Of a stretch of DNA of 29,676 nucleotides, positions 23,460 to 29,676 are shown one piece after another; the stretch's first letter is position 1; each line of letters opens with the position of its first letter. This stretch comes from Dactylosporangium aurantiacum (lineage in GTDB: Bacteria > Actinomycetota > Actinomycetes > Mycobacteriales > Micromonosporaceae), in contig NZ_JNYJ01000073.1 of NCBI RefSeq assembly GCF_000716715.1, forward strand, positions 1-29,676, in the 5' to 3' direction. The translations under genes and the position numbers were made by a program. The notes under the pieces are model-generated. The model had not been told where the DNA came from, searched no databases, and worked only from the letters and a program-made list of their open reading frames with translations.

Positions 23460-24834
23460 AGGGCACCTCCTCGCCCTGGTAGGCGAAGCAGCCGCAGCCG
23501 CCGTCGTAGGCAAGCGCGCGGTAGCCGTTGGCGGCGGAGAACCGGCCCGGGCCGAGCAGCCCGGCGAAGCCCGTCGCGGGCCGGAACCGGGTGCCGAGCG
23601 CGCGGGCGTCCTGCGCCCACGCGGCCGCGTTGAGGTCGGCGCCGAGGTTGCGGGCGCCGGCCCGCAGCAGCAGCGCCGCGTCGCAGTACGGGAACGCCAC
23701 GCGGGCGTTCTCCCGGGTCGCGAACGTCTGGCCGGCCGCGGCGAAGATGTCCAGGCAGGCGCGTTCGGCGTCGGTACCGGGGAACGGGTAGGCGCTGTCG
23801 GGGACGTCCTGGCTCGGGTTGAACCCGATACCGACGGCGCCCCGCAGCCCTTCCCGCGGGATGGTGGCCGGGTTGTTCACCAGGAAGCTCGGGTTGTCGA
23901 AGCTGGACAGCGCGTAGCGGGCGGTGAAGCTCTGCGCCGCGGCGACGGTGAGGAAGAACGACGCCATCCGCGCCCCGCCGAGGAAGAACACCCGCTCGAC
24001 GCCCTTGGCCCGGAAGTCGACGGCGGCCTGGTTGAGCCCGGCGTTGAGGGTGCCGAGGTCGGTCGTGTCGATCCACGCCACCGTGGGCGTGACGTTCAGC
24101 CGTTGCAGCTGCGGTACGGCCAGCCGCTCGTACGCGCTGCGGTTCGTGGGCGTGTCCGCGGCGACGACCCCGGCCTTCGCCGCGCCGGTGAAGTAACCCT
24201 GCTGCTCCAGGCTGCCGAGGAACGCCCGGACGAACTCGTCGTAGTCGGGGTAGCTGGCCGACCACAGGTACGGTGCCAGCCTGGTGAACGTGGTCTGGTC
24301 GTTGGCGACGAGCGTCGCGTCCAGCACCAGGGTGCGCCGGGACGCGTAGCAGGGGCGGGCGTTGCTCTGGAACTGCCCGGTGAGCACCACCGCGAACGCC
24401 TTGTCGTCCTGGGTGATCTGGTTGCACAGCCGCTCCTCGGCGGCCGGCGAGTCGTCGGCGGCCTCGTAGTTGCGGTAGACCGCGACGAGCTTGCGCCCGG
24501 CGATGCCGCCGTTGGCGTTGACCCACGTCTCGAGGGCCTTCACCTGGCGGGCCGGGTCGCCGGCGTCGGCGGTCTTGAAGCCGGTCACGCTGGCGGTGGC
24601 CTTGAGGTCGACGCCGACGAACACCACCTTCACGCTGTCGGCGGTGACGCCGGGGCCGGCGCCCGTGCGGGACGCCGATCCCGCGCCGGCGTCGCCGTCC
24701 GCGCCACCGTCCAGGGCGCCGGGCATCACCGACGAGCAGCCGGCGAACGCGACCACGGCCGCCACCGCCGCGGCGCCCGCGCGCACCACCAGGGACCAGT
24801 CGACCTGCCGTCCGGTCCAGTCATGCACCCGCAC
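23446..24834 (-). CDS. ABC substrate-binding lipoprotein, branched-chain amino acid type
   Basis: A 462-aa extracytoplasmic binding protein. A membrane segment ends in a lipobox FAGC with Cys33, then a Gly/Ala-rich spacer and a type I periplasmic-binding fold (VKVVFVGVDLKA, ALETWVNANGGIAGRKLVAVYRN, GVVAADTPTNRSAYERL, FLGGARMASFFL). The ligand pocket cannot be read. The C-terminus has GGCGCFAY, an unusual Cys pair. The GTG start follows GGGAAGA and overlaps the end of the upstream gene by 14 bp. It supplies the importer formed by the two following genes. A tetrapyrrole or fragment ligand would fit the possible shared operator, but is speculation. Confidence 0.92.
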   Translation of the reverse strand: MRVHDWTGRQVDWSLVVRAGAAAVAAVVAFAGCSSVMPGALDGGADGDAGAGSASRTGAGPGVTADSVKVVFVGVDLKATASVTGFKTADAGDPARQVKALETWVNANGGIAGRKLVAVYRNYEAADDSPAAEERLCNQITQDDKAFAVVLTGQFQSNARPCYASRRTLVLDATLVANDQTTFTRLAPYLWSASYPDYDEFVRAFLGSLEQQGYFTGAAKAGVVAADTPTNRSAYERLAVPQLQRLNVTPTVAWIDTTDLGTLNAGLNQAAVDFRAKGVERVFFLGGARMASFFLTVAAAQSFTARYALSSFDNPSFLVNNPATIPREGLRGAVGIGFNPSQDVPDSAYPFPGTDAERACLDIFAAAGQTFATRENARVAFPYCDAALLLRAGARNLGADLNAAAWAQDARALGTRFRPATGFAGLLGPGRFSAANGYRALAYDGGCGCFAYQGEEVPFAAR

Positions 24835-26119
24835 CGGGTCTTCCCTTCCGCCGGCCTGGCCGGCCCTTCCGTGGTGGACGCTGCAGGGCGGCCCGCCAGT
24901 CGTCGGCGTCCGCGTGCCCGGCGAGGTACGCGTCCAGCTCGCCGAGGTCGACGACGGCGGCGGCCCGCTCAGGTCTCCCGCCGCCGGGTGCGGTCACGTC
25001 GGCGAGGGTCGGGTCGGTCGCCGCGGTCGCCGCCTGGCGGCGCGGGGCGGCCGGGTCGCCGGTGAGGACCGCGTCGAGGGCCGCGAGGTCGACGACCGCG
25101 GTGCCGCCGTCGCCGTCCGGCTCGCCGATGAGCGTGCGCAGCGTGGCGGCGCTGATCTGCGCCCTGGCCCGCCGGCGCAGGCGCCTGGCGTCCGGGGCGT
25201 CGTCGAAGACGAGGACGGCGCCCAGCGCGGGCACCCGTACCAGCGGCGGCAACAGCAACGGGTCGGCGGGCTGCGGCAGCACGAGCGCCTCACGCGCCCG
25301 CCGGGACCGCAGCCGCCGGTGGACGCCGAGGACGATGAGCGCGATGCCGAACGCGTTGAGCGCCAGCAGCCCCCACGGGTAGGCGTCGTACCCGACGGAC
25401 GCCTCGCCGAGCCCGGCGATGTCGGCGCGGACCTGGTACCGGCCGAACGCGGCGAACGGGATCGTGACCGGCACCCGGTACTCGCGGGTCTCGCCGGGCC
25501 GGATCTCGCCGGAACGCGGCGCGGCCGTCGGGTCGCCGCCGCCCTTGCCGACGCGGACGTTGAGCGGCAGCTCCCGCAGGCTCTGCGCGCCCGGGTTGCG
25601 GACCTCGTAGACCAGGGTGCGCTCGGCACGGGCGCCGAACCACTCCGTCCACGAGGGGCGGCCGGCCAGCCGGATCCGGACCACGTCGAGGCGGGCGACG
25701 GCGCCGGCGGCCGTCGGCACCGGGCCGGTGGCGTGGCCGGGGATGTCGAGGGGCACGTCGACGTGGCCGGTGGCGCCGGTGCCGACGAGCGCGACGTGCA
25801 CGACGCACGGGCAGGGGCGGGGTGGGTCACCGACGCGCAGCTCGACGCTGAACGTGCCGTCGGCCCTGGCCGGGGTCGCCAGCGCCGCGCGCATGTCGCA
25901 GGCGCCGGAGCCGGTCATGGCCAGCTCACCGCAGGTGACCAGCTGCAGCAGCTGCCCGGCGGGCCAGCCGGCGCCGGTGACGCGCAGCGTCGCGCCCGGC
26001 TTCGCCGACGGCGCGCCGAGGCTCGCGGTCAGCCCGTCGGCGCGCGCGGGCCCCGCCGGCAGCAGGGCCAGCGCCGCGGCGAGCGGCAGTCCACACAGGA
26101 CGGTGAGGGTCCGCCTCAT
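24821..26119 (-). CDS. Membrane protein with extracellular neocarzinostatin-like domain and cytoplasmic tail
   Basis: A 432-aa protein: signal peptide (1-27), a neocarzinostatin-like domain (about 29-115; TASLGAPSAKPGATLRVTGA, then Cys63-Cys74 and Cys103/Cys105), a second beta domain (about 140-240) with DUF916-like features such as VYEVRNPGAQSLRELPLNV, one membrane helix (about 248-267), and a charged cytoplasmic part of about 165 residues with two similar segments (VVDLAALDAVL and VVDLGELDAYL). The short Cys103-x-Cys105 pair differs from the standard family spacing. ATG at 26119 overlaps the previous stop (ATGA). A single-pass layout with an external binding domain and an internal tail could serve signalling or assembly. 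No enzyme motif is visible. Confidence 0.8.
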   Translation of the reverse strand: MRRTLTVLCGLPLAAALALLPAGPARADGLTASLGAPSAKPGATLRVTGAGWPAGQLLQLVTCGELAMTGSGACDMRAALATPARADGTFSVELRVGDPPRPCPCVVHVALVGTGATGHVDVPLDIPGHATGPVPTAAGAVARLDVVRIRLAGRPSWTEWFGARAERTLVYEVRNPGAQSLRELPLNVRVGKGGGDPTAAPRSGEIRPGETREYRVPVTIPFAAFGRYQVRADIAGLGEASVGYDAYPWGLLALNAFGIALIVLGVHRRLRSRRAREALVLPQPADPLLLPPLVRVPALGAVLVFDDAPDARRLRRRARAQISAATLRTLIGEPDGDGGTAVVDLAALDAVLTGDPAAPRRQAATAATDPTLADVTAPGGGRPERAAAVVDLGELDAYLAGHADADDWRAALQRPPRKGRPGRRKGRPGAGA

Positions 26120-27096
26120 CGCACCGTCACCGGCTCGGGGAGCCGCCGGCGCGGCTTCGCGGTGTCGGCGCGGGCGCGGCGCCGGCGGTACCAGAGCAGC
26201 CAGATGAACGCCGCGAGCAGGACGGCGAGGGTCGGCCACGACACGACCACGGTGGTGTCCTGCCCGCGGGCGGCGACGCCGCCGTCGGCGGTGACCGTGA
26301 CCGAGGTGGTCACCACGTCGAACGGCCAGATGCCGCTGACGGTGCCGGTGAGGCGGGTCCGCGCGCCGGGCAGCAGGTCGATCTGCGGCACGTCGCCGTG
26401 GCGGGTGATCCGGTGGCCGAACAGGCCGGTGACCCGCACCGACAGCCGCGGCGGCAGGTGCAGGTTGCCGGTGTTGACCACGTCGTAGGTGTAGAAGCCG
26501 TCCACAGTGGACGGAAGCCAGGCGGGGTCATGGCGGGTGGTGACGCCGTCGACGCGCAGGCCGGGCACCGTGGGGCCGCTGACCCGCAGGTAGATCCGGG
26601 CGGCCACGGCGCGGCGGACGGTGACGTCGACGCCGTTCTGCTTCGTGGTGGCGCCGGGCTGGTCCTCCATGGCGACGACGCCGCCGACGTGGTCGCCGGG
26701 CGTGGCGTTGGCCGGCACGGTGATGACGAACGGGACGTCCGCCTGCGACTTCGCGGGCACCGTGACCGTCGCCGCGCCGACCCGGGTCCAGGCGCCGACG
26801 TCGACGTGGGTGGCGTCCTGGGTACGCAGGCCGAACCCGCCGTCGCGCGGGGTGTTGTACGCGTCGGCGCCGTAGAGGCGGAAGGTGCGCGGCTGGTCGG
26901 CGAGGTTGGTCACGCGGACCGAGTCCTGCACGGAGGTGCCGGGCGGCGACTCCAGGAAGAAGTACAGGCGCGGCGCGGGTCCCGGCTGCGCCGGGGGCGT
27001 CGGGTTCACCGACCATTCGCCGTTGTCGGCCGCGTACGCGTTGACCGGCGCCATCACGGCGATCGCGACGGCGACCGCGATGACCTTCCTCCGCAT
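26116..27096 (-). CDS. DUF916/WxL-interacting-type cell-surface protein
   Basis: A 326-aa protein: signal peptide (MRRKVIAVAVAIAV to about 22), an Ig-like domain with the DUF916 start pattern FFLESPPGTSVQDSVRVTN, a second beta domain (around DPAWLPSTVDGFYTYDVVNTGN), one C-terminal membrane helix (TLAVLLAAFIWLLWY) and a basic tail. In Gram-positive bacteria DUF916 (WxL-interacting) proteins bind peptidoglycan and WxL proteins, and are encoded next to them, as here. The start is set by GGGAGG 5 bp upstream. A strong hairpin lies between it and the preceding WxL-like gene. Confidence 0.85.
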   Translation of the reverse strand: MRRKVIAVAVAIAVMAPVNAYAADNGEWSVNPTPPAQPGPAPRLYFFLESPPGTSVQDSVRVTNLADQPRTFRLYGADAYNTPRDGGFGLRTQDATHVDVGAWTRVGAATVTVPAKSQADVPFVITVPANATPGDHVGGVVAMEDQPGATTKQNGVDVTVRRAVAARIYLRVSGPTVPGLRVDGVTTRHDPAWLPSTVDGFYTYDVVNTGNLHLPPRLSVRVTGLFGHRITRHGDVPQIDLLPGARTRLTGTVSGIWPFDVVTTSVTVTADGGVAARGQDTTVVVSWPTLAVLLAAFIWLLWYRRRRARADTAKPRRRLPEPVTVR

Positions 27097-27117
27097 GCAT
27101 CCTCCCGCGTTCGTGGT

Positions 27118-27147
27118 GGTGGGGGCCCGGCGGTGCGGGCCCCCACC
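27118..27147 (-). terminator. Perfect 12-bp hairpin between surface gene and rest of operon
   Basis: Stem GGTGGGGGCCCG with its exact complement, 6-nt loop, 3 bp after the stop of the WxL-like gene and about 20 bp before the next start. There is no U-tract. It probably acts as a partial terminator or 3' stabiliser, giving more of the surface protein than of the downstream products. Confidence 0.65.
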
Positions 27148-27150
27148 CCG

Positions 27151-28800
27151 CTAGCTCAGCGTGATCGTGAGCGTCGCGGTGTAGCTGCCGGCCAGCTGGT
27201 TGGCCGGGATCTGCAGGTCGAGCGCGGCACCGGCGTCGAAGCCGCCGCCCGTGCCGGCCGCGTTGGCCGGGGCCGAGCACAGGGTCGAGCCGTCCACCGC
27301 ACCGGCGGAGCCGGCCGTGGCGGTCACCGCGTTGGTCGAGCCCGCGGCGGCCACGCACGTCGGGATCCAGGTGAGGTTCGCCTTCGCGATGGTGCCGCCC
27401 GGCGTACCGGTGAAGTCGGTGACCGCACCGACCAGGCTCCAGCCGAAGGTGCTGCCCCGGAAGTCCGTCACGGTGATCGGCGCGAGCGCGCCGGTGCCGT
27501 GCTGGACCGTGCCGTTGAGCGTGACGCCGCTCAGCGTGACGTTGCCCGAGCCGGTCGTGCGCGACATCGCGAGGTTGCCCGCCGTGACCGTCTGGGACAG
27601 GTTGTAGGTGAGGTTGCAGGAGCCCGTGGTGGCCGGGCCGGCCTTCGCCACGCAGGAGTCGGCCGAGGCCGTCCAGGTGGCGACCGCGAACAGGGTGCCC
27701 GGTCCGGTGCCCGACGACGCGCCGATGTAGGCGGTGGTCGGGTCGTTCACCGTGAACGAGCCACTGATCGCACCGGTCGCGCTCGCCGTCGCCGTGACCG
27801 CCGCGTCGGCGGTGGGCGGCGGCGGAGGCGCGCCGGCCTTGTAGCCCCGGATGGAGACGGAGCTGCCCGGGTTCCAGTTGGTACCGGTCACCGCGACCGC
27901 CGTGCCCGCGCCGCCGCCACCGGGGGTGATGGAGATGGCCGGTGCGCCGAGGATGGTGATCGGCGTGGTGACGGTGTTGGTGCCGTCGGACACGGACAGC
28001 GTCCGCGCCCCGGTCGTGGCGCCGGCCGGCACGACGAGCGTCCCGGTGCCCGCACCCGTTGCGTCGGTGGTGCCGGCGCCGCTGCCTTCAGCGGTGCCAC
28101 CGCCGCCCGCGTTCTTCAGCGACGCGGTGAGGGTCGCGCTGGGCGCCAACCCGGTCACGGAGAAGTTGATGGTGTTCCCCGCCCGGGCCGCGCTGGTGAC
28201 GCTCTGCCCGGTGACCGACGTGATGCTGGTGCCGCCGCCGAACACGCTGTAGTTCTCGACGATCGTGCTCGCCGCCGGGGCGGCCTTGTGGTCCCGGTCG
28301 CCGGGGCCCGAGCAGTAGGTCTTGGCGGTCGCGTTGTTGAACACGGCCTGCGTGACGGTGAGGGAGGCCGCTCCGGCCGCCCCGGCCACGTACGTGCCGG
28401 TCGCGGTGATGGAGCCGAGCGGCGCACCGGCGGCTGCCGCGGCGGCCGGGTAGGTGGCCATGTTGAGCGTGACGGTGCCCGACTGGGACCCGCCGAGCGC
28501 CAACGTGATGACGACCGGCACGTCACCCGCGTTCAGCGGCACCGGACCGTTGTTGGGTCCGGTGACCGCCGTGAAGGTGACGGCGACGGTCTGCCCGGGC
28601 GACGGCGTGGCCGGCGTCTGGGTGAGCCCGAACGTGTCGTTCCACGTCGTGGGCGAGGTGCCGGTGCCGGCGTCGCTGAAGTACAGCCGGCAGCCCAGCG
28701 AGTTCGCCGCGGGCCCGTACGCCTCGGCCGCGGTGCCGCCGAGCGCGATGGCAGCGGCGAGGCCGATGGCCCCGGCCGCCACCCTGGAGGGGGTGTTCAT
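27151..28800 (-). CDS. Secreted WxL-like surface protein with Cys-pair and Ig-like domains
   Basis: A 549-aa secreted protein: signal peptide (1-27), an N-terminal domain from Cys37 (GCRLYFSDAGTGTSP) to about 160 that matches the first domain of the LPKTG protein at 17912-19252, a middle region with an IPT/Ig-like repeat (PAISITPGGGGAGTAVAVTG), and a C-terminal region of about 170 residues resembling a WxL domain: VTDFRGSTFGWSL with WSL at 454-456, and the terminal strand SYTATLTITLS. WxL domains bind peptidoglycan non-covalently, consistent with the absence of LPxTG here. ATG at 28800 with AGAGAGGAAG upstream. First gene of the eight-gene run. The WxL call relies on one clear motif plus the DUF916 neighbour. 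Confidence 0.8.
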   Translation of the reverse strand: MNTPSRVAAGAIGLAAAIALGGTAAEAYGPAANSLGCRLYFSDAGTGTSPTTWNDTFGLTQTPATPSPGQTVAVTFTAVTGPNNGPVPLNAGDVPVVITLALGGSQSGTVTLNMATYPAAAAAAGAPLGSITATGTYVAGAAGAASLTVTQAVFNNATAKTYCSGPGDRDHKAAPAASTIVENYSVFGGGTSITSVTGQSVTSAARAGNTINFSVTGLAPSATLTASLKNAGGGGTAEGSGAGTTDATGAGTGTLVVPAGATTGARTLSVSDGTNTVTTPITILGAPAISITPGGGGAGTAVAVTGTNWNPGSSVSIRGYKAGAPPPPPTADAAVTATASATGAISGSFTVNDPTTAYIGASSGTGPGTLFAVATWTASADSCVAKAGPATTGSCNLTYNLSQTVTAGNLAMSRTTGSGNVTLSGVTLNGTVQHGTGALAPITVTDFRGSTFGWSLVGAVTDFTGTPGGTIAKANLTWIPTCVAAAGSTNAVTATAGSAGAVDGSTLCSAPANAAGTGGGFDAGAALDLQIPANQLAGSYTATLTITLS

Positions 28801-28873
28801 CGAATTGCCGCTTCCTCTCTGTTGTTTGCTCCGGCGAACCGCCCCACCGCACCCGGCCGCCGTTTCGCAGAGT

Positions 28874-28886
28874 GGAACGATGTTTC
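28874..28886. promoter_or_regulatory. Operator-like site 3 upstream of the surface/ABC operon
   Basis: On the minus strand this reads GAAACATCGTTCC, matching site 1 (GAAACACTGTTCC) in 11 of 13 positions; the differences are confined to the central spacer. It lies 74 bp before the start of the first gene and just downstream of the candidate promoter. Weaker than sites 1 and 2, but AT-rich arms of this kind were noticed nowhere else in the window. Confidence 0.4.
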
Positions 28887-28899
28887 TTCGGTGGTAACG

Positions 28900-28931
28900 T
28901 CTATGAAGGCAGCCCCACCACCGCTTGTCAA
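28900..28931 (-). promoter_or_regulatory. Candidate promoter of the surface/ABC operon
   Basis: Reading leftward, TTGACA (28926-28931) is a consensus -35; a weak -10 such as TTCATA (28902-28907) follows at 18 bp. It would give a leader of about 95 nt that contains operator-like site 3. The region 28801-28900 holds no gene. Confidence 0.4.
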
Positions 28932-29180
28932 CCGTCCAGACAGCTGCTGTTGCCCTCCACGGCACAGTGCCCACATACCGGGACACGCCGCTTCTGCGGC
29001 CGATTCGACCTGGCGAAGGCATCACCGAGCGCTCACCAGCCGCACCTGCTCGCCGCATGCCGGCCCGGCGTCCGGAGCTCCTTGATCACGCGCCCAATGG
29101 CGCACTCGACCGGACCATCGGCGCACGCCAAGCCCGGAGGCGGGCCGGTCTTGCGGTAGGCGACGTCCACGCCCCGGCCC

Positions 29181-29468
29181 GGCGACCGCAACCGCCCACG
29201 CCGCACCGCAACCGCCCACGCCCCACCGCGACCACCCACGCCCCACCGCAACCACCCACGCCACAACGGAACCGCCGACGCCACACCGGGACCGCCCACG
29301 CCACACCGCAACCACCCACGCCACACCGCGACCACCCACGCCCCACCGCAACCACCCACGCCACACCGCAACCACCCACGCCCCACCGCGACCACCCACG
29401 CCACACCGCGACCGCCGATGCCGCACCGGGACCATGCCGCACGGGGACCGATGCCGCACGGGATCAAT
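29181..29468. repeat. 20-bp minisatellite, about 12 units plus short degenerate units
   Basis: Units of 20 bp (typical unit CCACACCGCAACCACCCACG) follow one another without gaps from 29181 to about 29420, then shrink to 16-17-bp units containing ATGCCGCAC up to 29468. Variation is mostly A/G or C/A at a few fixed positions. The unit is not a multiple of three and no frame across it has a sensible start, so it is very probably non-coding. There are no spacers, so it is not a CRISPR array. Confidence 0.9.
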
Positions 29469-29676
29469 GCTCCAGCCGCGACCACAGATCATCCGCCGGC
29501 ACCACGCCGGCAGCGCCGATTACCGTGCAGTCTCCGGCCACGCCACATCACGGGCGTGGCCGTGACCGCCACCCCGAACGTGAGGGCTCCAGCCGCCGGC
29601 AACACCCGCGGCACCAACCACCAGCGCGACCGGCACCCCCACCCGCCCGCCCGCCCGCACCAGGACAGCCCAACGA
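29469..29676. other. Right edge, no gene recognised; one 9-bp hairpin
   Basis: The only structure is an inverted repeat GGCCACGCC...GGCGTGGCC around 29538-29563 with an 8-bp loop; it could be the terminator of a gene beyond the edge. The rest is Pro/Arg-biased sequence without a credible frame. Confidence 0.4.

Noticed and set aside
29181..29468. CRISPR array
   Set aside because: Units follow one another without spacers and there are no cas genes.
29022..29492. Trp/Gly/Val-rich repeat protein across the minisatellite on the minus strand
   Set aside because: All three minus frames are open with the same 20-residue period, which is only the effect of a 20-bp repeat without stops. No RBS or signal peptide was seen.

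Overview
This window is very GC-rich, has GTG and TTG starts, tightly overlapped genes, lipobox and LPxTG proteins, and branched-chain-amino-acid-type transporters. It fits a chromosomal segment of a high-GC actinomycete. A Micromonosporales host is a guess only. No tRNA, rRNA, transposase or CRISPR array was seen. Family assignments come from motifs read by eye; no alignment or database search was run.

Layout. (1) 87-1526 (+): an aldehyde dehydrogenase, preceded by a repeated ribosome-binding-site element. (2) 1527-4476 (-): a Dabb-domain protein, a DHA2-type MFS exporter, and a membrane-anchored helical-repeat protein with a Gly/Ser/Asp-rich tail that has no in-frame stop in the window. (3) 4555-13140 (+): nine genes, mostly overlapping: a tandem nitrilase-fold amidase, a red-chlorophyll-catabolite-reductase (RCCR)-like protein, a chlorophyllase-like serine hydrolase, a Rieske oxygenase, a second RCCR/bilin-reductase-like protein, a duplicated lipocalin-like beta-barrel protein, an SDR resembling plant chlorophyll b reductase (NOL/NYC1), a small polytopic membrane protein, and a maleate-isomerase/arylmalonate-decarboxylase family enzyme. 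(4) 13161-17409 (-): AI-2E-type transporter, methyltransferase, DHA3-type MFS exporter and an epoxide-hydrolase-family enzyme. (5) 17410-17911: mostly non-coding, with a decayed Imm1-like immunity gene. (6) 17912-28800 (-): an eight-gene run: WxL-like surface protein, DUF916-type protein, neocarzinostatin-fold membrane protein, ABC substrate-binding lipoprotein, ABC ATPase, a permease-permease-ATPase triple fusion, and two LPKTG-anchored surface proteins. (7) 28801-29676: promoter region and a 20-bp minisatellite.

Main inference. Region 3 groups bacterial look-alikes of the plant PAO/phyllobilin chlorophyll-breakdown enzymes (chlorophyll b reductase, chlorophyllase, Rieske oxygenase, RCC reductase) with a possible carrier barrel and with enzymes suited to small amide and diacid fragments. 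It reads as a tetrapyrrole (chlorophyll, phaeophorbide or bilin) catabolic operon in a non-photosynthetic bacterium. The substrate is not proven, and no ferredoxin or ferredoxin reductase is present in the window. A palindrome GAAACACTGTTTC sits in the divergent promoter and again inside the operon, and a close variant lies upstream of the surface/ABC operon, so one repressor may link uptake and breakdown.

Second inference. A hairpin-plus-Shine-Dalgarno element occupies several gene junctions. The stop codon of the upstream gene lies in the left hairpin arm and the start codon of the downstream gene ends the element. Two copies show a compensatory base change in the stem.
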